Assembly (NCBI GenBank): GCA_964526645.1
Contig: CAZGJN010000010.1
Coordinates: 1 to 64,000, forward strand
Length of the DNA stretch: 64,000 nt
Source: JADJNW01 sp964526645
Lineage (GTDB): Bacteria > Bacteroidota > Bacteroidia > Chitinophagales > Saprospiraceae
Direction: 5' to 3'
The notes beneath the pieces are model-generated. The model searched no databases. It saw only the letters and a list, made by a program, of their open reading frames with translations, and was not told the DNA's origin. The position numbers and the translations under genes are program-made. Positions 1 to 10,281 of this stretch are shown here, piece after piece; the stretch's first letter is position 1; every line of letters begins with the position of its first letter.

Positions 1-3000
1 ATCGCAGTCATCTTTCACCTGGAAAGAGTATGTCACAAAGTATTCATCCAAACACACTGGCATCGTCACGTTCTCATCCGCTGCAATTACAAACGCGGAT
101 TGCGGAGCATCTTGTAGTGCTACTAGTCCAGGCAAAACAGTAGTGCAGCGATCATCGGCATTATCATCCACTTGATCTTGACCATTATCACAGTAAGTAA
201 CGGTGAAAAAATTGAGATCGGGGTTAGCATTTACATCATCTTGGCAAACTGTGACTGTGAATTCCGCATAACCACTTTCCTCCTCGAAATAGGAAGGCGT
301 TAAGATATTGCCATTTTGGTCAGTGAAAGATAAATCATTAACATCTACCAGTTCATCGCAAGAATAAACATACACACCTACCAATGTTTCGATACACTCC
401 TGGCAGGAAGGTATAGTCGGATTATTGTTCGTCACTACTATCAGCGGATCATTATCACCAGGTTTGGCAAGGATGTTAATTAAGGGTTGAACATTGTCAC
501 CATTATAGCTAATGTCAAGAATATACTCCCCAGCATCCGCTGGATCAACTCCTTCGATCAGGTAAGAAAAATAGAGCGTTCCACCGACTAACTCTGTCCA
601 ATCAAGCGAAATCGTCGCCACATTTTCTAAGCCGCCCCAATCAATGGTTAATAAATCTGGATCAAAATTGGCGAGCCCGCCACAATTTCTCAAATAGAAG
701 CTATAATAAAAGTTGACTTCATCCTGGCACTCAGGCACCGTCCAATTCTGATCATACGCTTGTAAAACCCGTACCGCAAATACATCAATCGTGACACTAA
801 CTTCATCAACGCAACCTACTTTTGTAATTGGATCAGCTGGATCACCTGCATCCCAGGTAAAGGTGATCGTATGCGTGCCCACACCCCAAAATGCGGGGTC
901 GAAGATAGGATCGCCGTTTATGTTAGTAGGGGCAGGTAGCCCATCGATTGTAAAAGTACCACTGCCTTGTAGCCCGCCTGTTAGAATTTCTGTACCTTCC
1001 AACAGGATCGGATCATCCTCAATGCAAATATTTGCAGGAATATCAGAAGTGATCTCTGGCTCAGGATAGAAGCAAGTATTGTTGGTTGTTAAAACCAGAT
1101 TGGGCCAGAAGGGGCTCTCTGCGCCAAGTGTAAAACCAACCCCTTCCTGGTGTAGCCCAATCAAGGAATAAGTACCATCTCCATTATCTACAAATGGCGT
1201 GCCGACGGGGAACGGTGTCAGGGTATTAGGGTCTAAAAACCCCATATTGGATTCTACTACCCAATTTTGACCTGCAGCATTGGACATGACTAAGACTTCC
1301 TCCACAAAATATCCGGGTATGTCGCTACAAGTACAAGGATCTGTGATTGTTGGACCGAAATTTTGAATATCCGGTGGGTTATTGTCTATACAAAATTGAG
1401 AGGCAATAACATTAACAGTGGCTTCACACTGATCAGAATTGCCTGCCCCATCCACTACTGTGATTGTAAAGGTATGCGGACCGACATCATCGCAGTTGAA
1501 ATCAATATCTTCTGAGCCATTTACCAAAAATTCCAGATAATGGCAATTTTCGGTACTTCCATTGTCAAAGTCAGAAAAATCAAAGGTAATGTTACCACTA
1601 CCATCCAATACGATATCCACATCCTGGCAGGAGGCTACCGGTGGTTCGTTATCAGGCATTATTGTAATCGTGATAGTGATTACCTCTCCTTCGCATTCTC
1701 CGGGGTTCAGGGCACAGTCGCCATTGCTATCTACAAAAGGCGTGATGACTACCATGACCGAGCCAGGTAGGTTATGGTCTATCAATGTCACATCTGCAGG
1801 ATCAAAAAACGGTGCAATAACATCATTATATTCTGAAAGGCAAGCTTCAAAATCACTAAAAGGTAAGCTACTAATAATCGCATTGGAGGTATTAAAACTG
1901 AAAGCAACCCCTACATTCCCCAATCCTAACTTATCAACCATCGGAGTACAATAGATATTTTCCACACCATCGCATACCTCAAAAACGAGCGCCTCTGAGG
2001 CGTCTACGACTCCGTTATTGATGTTCATCGCCATCAGGTCATTTACCGTAAAACTAATTTCAGGCAGCGGATCACCAGGATTACAAGTGGTGGGGGGGCT
2101 TACCACGCTGCAAGGGCAGTTGGCAGAAGGACCCTGAGGATCAAACAAGCCACCTGCGCCGTCACTGTAGCACTGCCCTGCATTTGGACCTGACAGGATT
2201 GTGATAAACATCTGGGTAGCCGTGTAGGCGGCATTGATGATGTCCAACGCATCTGCACTCATATCCGCTTCCGCGAAGCTTCGGGTGTAATGCCCATCGC
2301 TTGAAGTACAGACACCCACAAAGTGCGTAGCAGGCGCGCCCACGGTTACAGCCGTGATGTTGGGGTAGGTACAAGCATCCGCTTCATTATCTTCTTGATA
2401 AACCAATACAGTTTCGGCGATCATCAAAGTGCCGCCGATATTGATATTAGTGGTGGTACAAGGCATATAGAACGGGCTGGAAAAAATACCAATACCTGCG
2501 CTGAATCCGGTAGTCGGAAAAGCATTGGCACTGGTAGTCACATTCGTGATCGTCACCCCTGATGAAGAAGTGATAGAAATTCCGTTCCCATTATTGCTGA
2601 TAGCCGTAATGTCGGTCATCGTTACATTGCTTACCCCCGTTATAGCAAAACCACTTCCCGAATTGCCATTGCCAGGCACTAATTGCCCGTTATCCATGGC
2701 AGTTACGTTGGTAAAAGTGAGGCTACTATTGCCTGGTTCTGTAATGATGCCAAAAGTACCAGCATTTCTGACCGTGATGTTTTGCACTGTCACGCTGGAA
2801 GCATCAATTACTAAACCAAAAGTAGGGGAGGAGGAACTCAAGATAAAGCCTTGTCCATCCAGGGTTAGTGGTTTGTTTATCAAAACCAGCCCTTCGTTTA
2901 TGTCAGCTGTAAGATAAACGGTTTCGCCTGAAGTGGCGGCATCAATAGCAGCTTGCAAGGTGGTGTAACACGGCACATTGCCTCCGCAAATGCCAGCAGG

Positions 3001-3108
3001 GTCAACATAATGTTGGGCTTTTAGCAAGGAGGATAGTGACAACATACCCACCATCAGGACACATAGAGCTGCATATTTTTTGGATTGCTTTGTAAACTTT
3101 CGTATCAT
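1..3108 (-). CDS. giant secreted cell-surface protein, 3' end beyond window
   Basis: This frame is open from an ATG at 3108 to the window edge (1036 codons), so the C-terminus is missing. The N-terminus is a clear signal peptide: basic residues (RKFTKQSKK), a hydrophobic stretch, and a likely cleavage after LLKAQ near residue 35. The next roughly 150 residues have the repeated short Thr/Asn/Val strands of a right-handed parallel beta-helix (for example VTVQNITVRNAG and VTMTDITAISNNG). After that come immunoglobulin-like blocks of HYR type, such as PPVASCQDVDIVLDGSG followed by HTFTITVVDGAGN. The rest is cysteine-containing and acidic, as in Bacteroidota adhesins or gliding-associated proteins. 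It probably acts at the cell surface or outside the cell. A T9SS sorting domain is expected past the edge but cannot be seen. The specific function is unknown. Confidence 0.85.
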   Translation of the reverse strand, partial: MIRKFTKQSKKYAALCVLMVGMLSLSSLLKAQHYVDPAGICGGNVPCYTTLQAAIDAATSGETVYLTADINEGLVLINKPLTLDGQGFILSSSSPTFGLVIDASSVTVQNITVRNAGTFGIITEPGNSSLTFTNVTAMDNGQLVPGNGNSGSGFAITGVSNVTMTDITAISNNGNGISITSSSGVTITNVTTSANAFPTTGFSAGIGIFSSPFYMPCTTTNINIGGTLMIAETVLVYQEDNEADACTYPNITAVTVGAPATHFVGVCTSSDGHYTRSFAEADMSADALDIINAAYTATQMFITILSGPNAGQCYSDGAGGLFDPQGPSANCPCSVVSPPTTCNPGDPLPEISFTVNDLMAMNINNGVVDASEALVFEVCDGVENIYCTPMVDKLGLGNVGVAFSFNTSNAIISSLPFSDFEACLSEYNDVIAPFFDPADVTLIDHNLPGSVMVVITPFVDSNGDCALNPGECEGEVITITITIMPDNEPPVASCQDVDIVLDGSGNITFDFSDFDNGSTENCHYLEFLVNGSEDIDFNCDDVGPHTFTITVVDGAGNSDQCEATVNVIASQFCIDNNPPDIQNFGPTITDPCTCSDIPGYFVEEVLVMSNAAGQNWVVESNMGFLDPNTLTPFPVGTPFVDNGDGTYSLIGLHQEGVGFTLGAESPFWPNLVLTTNNTCFYPEPEITSDIPANICIEDDPILLEGTEILTGGLQGSGTFTIDGLPAPTNINGDPIFDPAFWGVGTHTITFTWDAGDPADPITKVGCVDEVSVTIDVFAVRVLQAYDQNWTVPECQDEVNFYYSFYLRNCGGLANFDPDLLTIDWGGLENVATISLDWTELVGGTLYFSYLIEGVDPADAGEYILDISYNGDNVQPLINILAKPGDNDPLIVVTNNNPTIPSCQECIETLVGVYVYSCDELVDVNDLSFTDQNGNILTPSYFEEESGYAEFTVTVCQDDVNANPDLNFFTVTYCDNGQDQVDDNADDRCTTVLPGLVALQDAPQSAFVIAADENVTMPVCLDEYFVTYSFQVKDDCD

Positions 3109-3781
3109 AACGCTATTGTATTTGGAGTTACCAAATCGTGAAAACTCGTTTTATTATATAAGGTGATCTTGAAATCAAAAATTTGGAAGACGAGCGCTTG
3201 AATTGGCTGAATCTCAAGGATATGCAATGCTACGCTTTTCTGGAGGAACAGAAAAGATATGGTATATGAAGCATAAGAATACCATACAGAAATGCTGCAA
3301 GTGGCACTCATGAGATTAATGATTTGTTAGTTTAATAAAAAAACATCACACGGCATTCTATTTTGCAACAGAATACAATTAGGTTCGTCTTTTGCCTTAA
3401 AAGAAGTGTTGTGTGGTGTTAATGGTATTAAAATAGTATTGCGTAGTGCTGTTCAGAAAAGCGTGATGCCAAATTGAAGGAGTATCGGCTATTTGATTTA
3501 ATTTGTTGATAGTCAAATATTTACCATACAGCCATTACTCATTTAAAATGGTATAACTTAATATTCCTTTCCCTTTCATGAAAGGATGGATGCCTGTGTC
3601 AGAAGTTTGTGTGAGAAAATTTTGTCTGGATACAAAAAGCCTTAATAGTGGAAGAGTCTTTGTGTTCTTTTGTTTGGGTAAGTGCTTTTCAGTACAAAAG
3701 TATTTAAAAATACTAATAAGTTCAACAGATGTTGCTTTATTTTTTTTACAATAATTTAAAAAAAGTATTTCTATTATATGT
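3109..3781. other. intergenic region upstream of the giant surface protein
   Basis: This AT-rich stretch of about 670 bases separates two giant minus-strand genes and should hold the promoter of the gene starting at 3108. I see no convincing coding frame. A distant imperfect inverted repeat pairs AACATCACAC (3342-3351) with GTGTGGTGTT (3411-3420), but its 59-nt loop makes it weak. No exact TTTG/TAnnTTTG promoter was found. Confidence 0.5.
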
Positions 3782-3824
3782 AAAAAGAAGGGGGTGAACC
3801 AAGTAAGTCTGCTCCCTTCTTTTT
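3782..3824 (-). terminator. rho-independent terminator of the 3836-9805 gene
   Basis: AAAAAGAAGGG (3782-3792) is perfectly complementary to CCCTTCTTTTT (3814-3824), with a 21-nt loop. Read on the minus strand, the hairpin ends in a T-run 12 bases after the stop codon of the upstream gene. The A-run on the other side would let it work in both directions. Confidence 0.75.
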
Positions 3825-3835
3825 ACACGCTCGTT

Positions 3836-6800
3836 TTAATCCAACAACAGCATTTTTTTCACAGCAGTGTATTGGGAAGTTTTTAATGTATAGAAGAAAA
3901 CACCGGTGGCTGGAAGTTCATTTTTGTGTAGCCATGTTTGGTGTAATCCTTCAGGATAGAGATTGGTTTGGGTGTACAAGAGCTGCCCGCTTGCATCATG
4001 TATGCTCAGGGTAGCTTCCATCGCCTCGGGCAGGTAAAAGCTGATGGCTGTTGCGTTCGTAAAGGGATTCGGTACGTTTTGATAAAGTTCGAAGCTGCCT
4101 TTCACTATTTTATTACCAGTGAATCGAATGCCCAGCCCGATTGTTTCATCCCATTGATTGTACGCTTCTGCTTTTGTGTAGCGAGAACTCACGTTTAGGG
4201 ATGCACTCAAGAAACCATCGGCTTTTGCGCGAAGGATTATGCTAAAGAGATGGGTAGCTTGCGCATCGGGTGGTGTACTCGGCGATACATCATGCCAACT
4301 CATGGGAATAAAACCCTCCTGCAAAGCGTACCAGGCGAAATGCTCTGCTTTGGCTATGTCGTACTTTATTTCCAAAACCTCCACTTTGTTTGGATCAAAA
4401 TGGAAGGTGAGCTGATAGCCCTGTATATTGGAAATATCCGCAGTGATAGGGACGGTATAGGTATTTCCCTTTTGCATCTCGATGTCTTCTATTTCAAAAA
4501 AGAAATAATCAGAAAAATGGCGGGTAGTGATTTGTCCAAGCTCAGGAATGGTGGTCTCGGCATTCAGATTGACATCGCCTATTTTGATACCAATAAAATT
4601 GGCGTTGGTGAGCGACCCATCCAAGTTATTGATACTCAATACTTCAGGAAATTCAGTAAACCAGGGATTGGTCGGAACCGGAAATACAAAATCTGCTCTT
4701 ACAAAACGCCAACTGGTGTTGTTAGAAAATTTACTATCAATACCCAAGATCAGCTTGCGAATCTGAATGAGATCAAGTGTAGAGATTGTTTTGGAGTTGT
4801 TTACATCTGCCGCGATGAGTTTGTAAGGGGAGTCCAATTGCTGGGTTCGGAGGATATGCTTAGTGATCAGCACCAGGTCAATCGTAGAAACACCATTAAA
4901 ATGATCGGTATCCAACAACGGAACAACCGTGTAATCATGCCCTTCTCTCAATTCTCCAAAGCCGTAAGACCCATCGCCGATAGTGTAAGTAGAAGCCGCC
5001 TCCTCACCACTGAGCAACACCGATACCGCTTCGATTGGTCTGTTATCCTCGGTTTTGATAATGCCGTTTACCTTTCCGTTATCGGGCGGGACGCAGGCAT
5101 TCAGCGCATTATCCTGAATGAGTACGGACGTTTCGCAGCGCCCGTAGTTGGGCCCACCCACGATGCCATTTGGTTGCAACAGGGTAGGATTGAACGCATT
5201 ATCCCAGGCATAAATTTCAATAAAAGCAGTAGTGCCAATATCTGCACAAGTAAACACGAGACTGCCCTGATTGACATTGGGCGTTTGCCCCAACCTGTTG
5301 ATGGAATAGCGAATCGGGCCGGTACAATCCGTGATGCTGCTCGTGAGGAAATCCGTTGCAAAAACAGTAATAGCGCCCAGGTCCGCCAAACCATCTCCAT
5401 CTGCATCCGTTTCCGGCGGCAGCGGAATCAGGTCGAGTGTAGTTGTCAGTCGGCAAGTAGGAATAGGCGCTTTGCAATCAATTACTTCAAAAGGAATTTT
5501 CCTGGTACCCGTATTGCCACAAGCATCTTGCGTTTGGATATCGAATTGGTGCTTCCCGATGGGGAAAGCGCCCGTGATTTGATAAACCGGATAAGTACCA
5601 TTAAAAATACCACCGAAGCTTTGGAGGGTGCCGTCATTGGTACCATTAGCATTCAAATCTACTGAAATGTTGATAGAAAGATTTGCCGGATCACAGGCTT
5701 CGTTGATGATAAAATTGGTAGCTACCGATGCCCTGCAAGTCAACGCGTCTGTGGCACAAAAAGGGCTGGGCGGAATAAAAATAACTTCCGGTGCCGTATC
5801 GTCAAAAACATTGATGACCTGGGTGTACTGCCAATAGCCTACCGATGTGCTGGTACGCCAGTAGCCTCTGGGGTTGGTGGGCGGGCAGGGCTTGGCACCA
5901 GCCGCAGGGGCGCTGTCTGTTTCGGCGTTGTTCCGATCAATAAACGTATTGCTTGGTCTTCTGAGTACCCAAACATCCTCATCGCCGGCTTTATTGTCAC
6001 AATCTTCATCTCTACCTACAATAAGAGGCTGAGAAACGCCATCGTGTTCGCAAAAATTAATAACCCGATAAGTGCGGAAAATTTTGTAACATTCATTGCC
6101 AGAAGGGCTAAAAACTTCGTCTGAAATGCTCACGGAAAATTTATCGCAGCCCAGGGTTTTGATCATCAGGGTATCTGGCGAGGGAGCGCCACAAACGACA
6201 TCGGCATCCTTCGGGAATTTTATTTCGTAGTTGTTCACCCTATTGATAGTCACCACCTGCTGGCAGGTATTGATAGAGGTATTGCCCACTTGGTCGGTGG
6301 CTCTGAAGCGGCGCGTGATGGTACCATTGCGGCAGTCTGTCAAATTGAGGAGGGGGTCTAATTCTTCCCAGGTGGCAGAGCAGTTGTCAGTCACGGTTGG
6401 GGTTCCAAATAAGGACTGGAGTTGGGTCTTGTCACCAGCTACAAAATCGGTGGGTAAGGAAGTACAATTGATAGAAACATTGGCGGGCGCTGTGCAAAAA
6501 GGACGCACCATATCTCTGACCATCACTTCCAGGGAGCAAGTATTTTGGTTGCCTGCTTTGTCGGTTGCCCTCAATTCTACCAGTACATTTTGATTAATAT
6601 CGCAGCAATTCACATCCACAAAAGTACCCCATTCCGAAAAATAAGGCACCACGGTCAGGCAAGTTTGCGGGCCTTTGGTGTACCGTCGCCGCACTTCCAC
6701 TTTTTCCAGGGCACAATTATCCCTACCTCCTTCATCAATATCGGTGTTGAAAATACGGGCAAAACCCTCACCACCCAATGAAACCGTGAGACTGCTGGCG

Positions 6801-9800
6801 CAAATAGTGACAGGTTCGATTTGGTCTTCCACCTTGAAAGGGCAAAGGAGCTTGGATTGATTGCCGCAGTTATCTGTCACTGTATATCGAAACCGATGAA
6901 TACCTATGGGGATGCCTGTCACGCGCATGGAACCAGTGGATTGAACAGTTGCTCTTACAATTGTATCAATTCGGGAACCAACTACTTGCCCGAAGGCATT
7001 GTACAAAAGAACGATTGAATCACTCAGCACTTCCGCCATGAAGGTAGAGCTCGAGCAATTGTCGGTGATTCTTGGAAAGGGTACATCAAAACTGGCATTA
7101 CAATCAATAGCGGTAGTAGAGAAAGTAAGCGTATCCAGCACGCCATCATTATCCACATCTATTGCCGGGCACTCCACGAGCGGCGGATTTTTATCTCCAA
7201 TTCTGACTAATTGCTCAAAAGTGGTGTTATTGGCGGGATTGCATAAATCTATGATGCTCCATTCGCGCGTGAAGCTATAAAACGTTTCACAAGTGATGAT
7301 CCGCGGCTTATCCTGATAAACGGCAGCTATGTTGCAATAAGGCGTAATAAGAGGGTATAAGCCAAAGGCGGTTCGTACAGCAGGGTAACCGGTTTCAGTA
7401 GGGTGCGGATTGCCATTTACATCCACATCAAAATCTTTGTCGCACTCGATATAGTGGGTTAGTGTTGGTAGAAAAACATCTGCGATAGTCGGTTTTCTGA
7501 TACTAATCACTTGGCTGCACTGGGAAGTGTTGTTGGAAGCATCTTTGGCTGTAAATGTCCGCGTGATGATACTTCCGTTGCATTCGCCGCCCTCTGTGAG
7601 TACATCTGTAAAAGACAAGGTTGGAGCAGGGGTACTGCAATTGTCTGTCACTATGGGCAAACCAAGATAAGCAGGGCTTTGCTGGTTGTTCAAAATTTCA
7701 TTAACATCTGTGCAAATCAAATCATATTGCGCTACCGTTGGCACCGAAGGAATACCGCTGATCAAGCCATCCGCATCGCTATAAGCTGCCCAGAAAAATG
7801 TACCAAAAACGCCCGGGTCTTTTGATGTCGTCAAGAGGGTATATGTTTTGCCTGGAAATAATCGGGCAGATAGCCTTACAATCGGGTTGAGGTTTGTAAA
7901 AAAGAAACCAGGGGTAAAGCTGGTGTAACTCCTTGCTAGGATATTTTCGCACAAATTGAGAGTACCAGGGCTTACCGTTCCTTCATAAATACCGCTTACC
8001 ACCTCCCCGTAGCTGGCTGAGAATTCAAAAATAAACACATCTTCTTTCGATACCGTAAAAGTGTACAAATCATAAAGATGATTGCCACCGCCGGGGGTCA
8101 CGAGTGGTTTGTAGCAACTTTGATTAAAAAAATTGGCAATAGCATCTGTATCACCTAAAGTGGAACTAAGGATTTGTATTTGTTGGTTGATAGCTGCTTT
8201 GTTCGTGTTGGGCGGGCATTCTATGATGGGTTTGATGCGGTCATTCACTACTATATTGGTGGTGCAAAATACGCCCGATTGCACATCCTCCACCACGCCC
8301 AAAAGGGTTTGACCAATGTACTGACTCGTCACTGCATTGCCAATTTCTACACCATTATTTGTAAGAATCCTTACGCGCACGGTAGAAAGACAAGGCGGGG
8401 TAGTGGTCAGTAGCATTTCGGGGGTGACGGTCGTGGCACAGTCTGCTCCGGTATTGATATTGATGCTTGACCGGCAGGAAAGGGTGGTAGCAGGTGGGCA
8501 AAAAGTATAGCCGGCATCTACCGTTAGTTCTTGCTCCCTGGAGGTGATCGAGTAGCACCCGGTCAGTCCATCCAGGAGGGCATCGCTGTCAAAGGCATCA
8601 TTGCCAATGTTAGGAGTGACTCTCTCGTAAATACCCGTAGCAGGAAAATCGAATTTCACTCGATAATCTCCTGGTGGCAAATTGCTAAAAAGATAAAGCC
8701 CACTGGCATCCGTAGTGGTAGTAGCAATCGGTGTATTGATATTGGCACAGCTAAATAAGGTGACCGGCACACCAGGCAGCGGCGTATCTCCCGTATTGAA
8801 AATAAAATTTTTATCCCTATCAATCCAGGCCAGGTTGCCAATTTGACCAGGCACATAAATCCCGGCATCCATATTAAAATTTTGTTGCCCCGCCGAAAGA
8901 ACAAAGCAGGCAGTTTCCTTGCTAATCGGATCCACATCGGAATCATTGCTATCGCTGCCCACATCCTTTTTTGTAAAAACGGCATTTGCATATAGGGGCG
9001 AAGCCGTAGTCAGGTTATAGCGCAACTTGTATTCTCCAGCAGGTAAGGTATTAAAAAGATAGTTGCCGTTATTGTCCGTAAGCGTCTGTGCGATTTGGAG
9101 ATTATCGCAGTCCAATAGCGTGACACTTACATTGGCAATACCGCCCGATCCATCGTTTTGAATACCATCTCCATTGGTATCTTCCCAAACCCTGTTACCG
9201 AGCGCGCCACAACCAACAGGCGCCACAAACAAAGCATTTTTGACCAATTCGCATTCGGGCAAGTCTGCATAGTAGGCTTTTACATTTACCGGCTGCCCAT
9301 CGGCGGGGAGGGTGATATTGACCGTCTGGATGATTTGATTGGCAATGACGGGGCGCACAAACAGTTGCCCTTTCGCTTCTATGATCAGGTCGCCGCTCAA
9401 GGGCGCACCGCCGTTGTTTTCGATTGCAATATTGATACTGTACTGGTTGTTGGTACTACAAACTGGCGCTCCGGCAGTGATATTGGTGATTTCACACCCC
9501 AATACCGATGTCGTGGTAGCATCAGCTGCAGTAGGTGTATCAGGATCATCTGAAAAAATAGTGCCTTGATCTTGATGTATTGCGTTTACCTGATCCGATA
9601 CAGTGCGCGCTGTGCGGGGATCAAGTGGTTTTTTTATCACCACCTTGTAAGTGATAATCAATTGTTCGCCTTTAGGCAAATGACTGATACTCACCGGAAA
9701 TGTCTGCGCCGCTGACCACAGTGGAAGCCATAAAAAAATGGAATAGCGAAGGCTTAAAAAAAATAAATATCGGATAAAGCTGAAGATGTGTTTTTGCAAT

Positions 9801-9805
9801 GCCAT
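3836..9805 (-). CDS. giant multidomain T9SS-exported surface protein (SdrD_B, dockerin-like, sorting domain)
   Basis: The chosen ATG (9805) gives MALQKHIF and a signal peptide ending in WSAAQ. An ATG at 9844 and a TTG at 9853 extend it by 13-16 residues that do not look like a signal sequence. Numbering from 9853 (2005 codons), there are two SdrD_B-like carboxypeptidase-regulatory repeats at about 216-330 and 337-450, with GNRVWEDTNGDGIQND and GNLAWIDRDKN starts. A long run of HYR-like, cysteine-paired Ig modules follows, with recurring TDNCS motifs. Then come a CarboxypepD_reg-like segment, a dockerin-type Ca-binding stretch (ADVNNSKTISTLDLIQIRK) and a cohesin-like domain. The C-terminus (about 1921-2005) is a type A T9SS sorting domain with YQNVPNPF, the SIHDASG loop and a final KKMLLLD. 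It is therefore likely exported and anchored on the cell surface. The role (adhesion, matrix or scaffold) is inferred; no catalytic domain was recognised. Confidence 0.85.
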   Translation of the reverse strand: MALQKHIFSFIRYLFFLSLRYSIFLWLPLWSAAQTFPVSISHLPKGEQLIITYKVVIKKPLDPRTARTVSDQVNAIHQDQGTIFSDDPDTPTAADATTTSVLGCEITNITAGAPVCSTNNQYSINIAIENNGGAPLSGDLIIEAKGQLFVRPVIANQIIQTVNITLPADGQPVNVKAYYADLPECELVKNALFVAPVGCGALGNRVWEDTNGDGIQNDGSGGIANVSVTLLDCDNLQIAQTLTDNNGNYLFNTLPAGEYKLRYNLTTASPLYANAVFTKKDVGSDSNDSDVDPISKETACFVLSAGQQNFNMDAGIYVPGQIGNLAWIDRDKNFIFNTGDTPLPGVPVTLFSCANINTPIATTTTDASGLYLFSNLPPGDYRVKFDFPATGIYERVTPNIGNDAFDSDALLDGLTGCYSITSREQELTVDAGYTFCPPATTLSCRSSININTGADCATTVTPEMLLTTTPPCLSTVRVRILTNNGVEIGNAVTSQYIGQTLLGVVEDVQSGVFCTTNIVVNDRIKPIIECPPNTNKAAINQQIQILSSTLGDTDAIANFFNQSCYKPLVTPGGGNHLYDLYTFTVSKEDVFIFEFSASYGEVVSGIYEGTVSPGTLNLCENILARSYTSFTPGFFFTNLNPIVRLSARLFPGKTYTLLTTSKDPGVFGTFFWAAYSDADGLISGIPSVPTVAQYDLICTDVNEILNNQQSPAYLGLPIVTDNCSTPAPTLSFTDVLTEGGECNGSIITRTFTAKDASNNTSQCSQVISIRKPTIADVFLPTLTHYIECDKDFDVDVNGNPHPTETGYPAVRTAFGLYPLITPYCNIAAVYQDKPRIITCETFYSFTREWSIIDLCNPANNTTFEQLVRIGDKNPPLVECPAIDVDNDGVLDTLTFSTTAIDCNASFDVPFPRITDNCSSSTFMAEVLSDSIVLLYNAFGQVVGSRIDTIVRATVQSTGSMRVTGIPIGIHRFRYTVTDNCGNQSKLLCPFKVEDQIEPVTICASSLTVSLGGEGFARIFNTDIDEGGRDNCALEKVEVRRRYTKGPQTCLTVVPYFSEWGTFVDVNCCDINQNVLVELRATDKAGNQNTCSLEVMVRDMVRPFCTAPANVSINCTSLPTDFVAGDKTQLQSLFGTPTVTDNCSATWEELDPLLNLTDCRNGTITRRFRATDQVGNTSINTCQQVVTINRVNNYEIKFPKDADVVCGAPSPDTLMIKTLGCDKFSVSISDEVFSPSGNECYKIFRTYRVINFCEHDGVSQPLIVGRDEDCDNKAGDEDVWVLRRPSNTFIDRNNAETDSAPAAGAKPCPPTNPRGYWRTSTSVGYWQYTQVINVFDDTAPEVIFIPPSPFCATDALTCRASVATNFIINEACDPANLSINISVDLNANGTNDGTLQSFGGIFNGTYPVYQITGAFPIGKHQFDIQTQDACGNTGTRKIPFEVIDCKAPIPTCRLTTTLDLIPLPPETDADGDGLADLGAITVFATDFLTSSITDCTGPIRYSINRLGQTPNVNQGSLVFTCADIGTTAFIEIYAWDNAFNPTLLQPNGIVGGPNYGRCETSVLIQDNALNACVPPDNGKVNGIIKTEDNRPIEAVSVLLSGEEAASTYTIGDGSYGFGELREGHDYTVVPLLDTDHFNGVSTIDLVLITKHILRTQQLDSPYKLIAADVNNSKTISTLDLIQIRKLILGIDSKFSNNTSWRFVRADFVFPVPTNPWFTEFPEVLSINNLDGSLTNANFIGIKIGDVNLNAETTIPELGQITTRHFSDYFFFEIEDIEMQKGNTYTVPITADISNIQGYQLTFHFDPNKVEVLEIKYDIAKAEHFAWYALQEGFIPMSWHDVSPSTPPDAQATHLFSIILRAKADGFLSASLNVSSRYTKAEAYNQWDETIGLGIRFTGNKIVKGSFELYQNVPNPFTNATAISFYLPEAMEATLSIHDASGQLLYTQTNLYPEGLHQTWLHKNELPATGVFFYTLKTSQYTAVKKMLLLD

Positions 9806-10281
9806 TGCTGGCACGGCTACGCCTTTTTTGTAGCAATGTGTCATGGGATTCAATAAATTAATCGTTTTTGGAATATAGATACCTGCTGCTCCCCCACAAG
9901 GGAGCTCTATTCATCTTATGTTCAAAGCTTTTGCAAAAATACGCGTTTCTGTACGGTATTTCAATAGCTATGAGAAATATTGTGCACTCGGGCAGATGAG
10001 CAAAGGGTGGACAAAAATTTGAAAAACAGGTTTGATGTGTCAGATTTCTCATGGAGTTCAGAGCTACAAAGTTAAACGTATTTTGGATACTTCATCCAAA
10101 TATCGCGCCAAAAAAATCACAAAAGATTTTTATATGACAATTCTTTATTTTAATCAGACGCAGCCACAGCGCAAAAGTCTCTTTTTCTTTGATGACAAAC
10201 TGCCAAAAACCAATGAGCGCCAGTAGATTTTGAGTGATAAATGCAATGCAAAAACGACTTTTGCCATTTTTTCGGCGAAAG
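9806..10281. other. intergenic region with 5'-leader hairpin
   Basis: This is the leader of the giant T9SS gene on the minus strand, plus the 3' side of the MBL nuclease gene. A compact perfect hairpin, GCTCCC (9888-9893) with GGGAGC (9900-9905), lies about 85 bases before the chosen start and may sit in the 5' untranslated RNA. No convincing gene or exact Bacteroidota promoter was found. Confidence 0.4.

Noticed and set aside
3342..3420. Inverted repeat AACATCACAC / GTGTGGTGTT
   Set aside because: One mismatch and a 59-nt loop, no T-run, and not adjacent to a gene end; could easily be chance in a 670-base gap.
4250..5665. A 471-codon open frame on the plus strand
   Set aside because: It lies wholly inside the giant T9SS gene on the other strand, has low-quality composition (many Arg/Ile runs, no motifs) and is explained as the antisense of repetitive HYR-type coding sequence.
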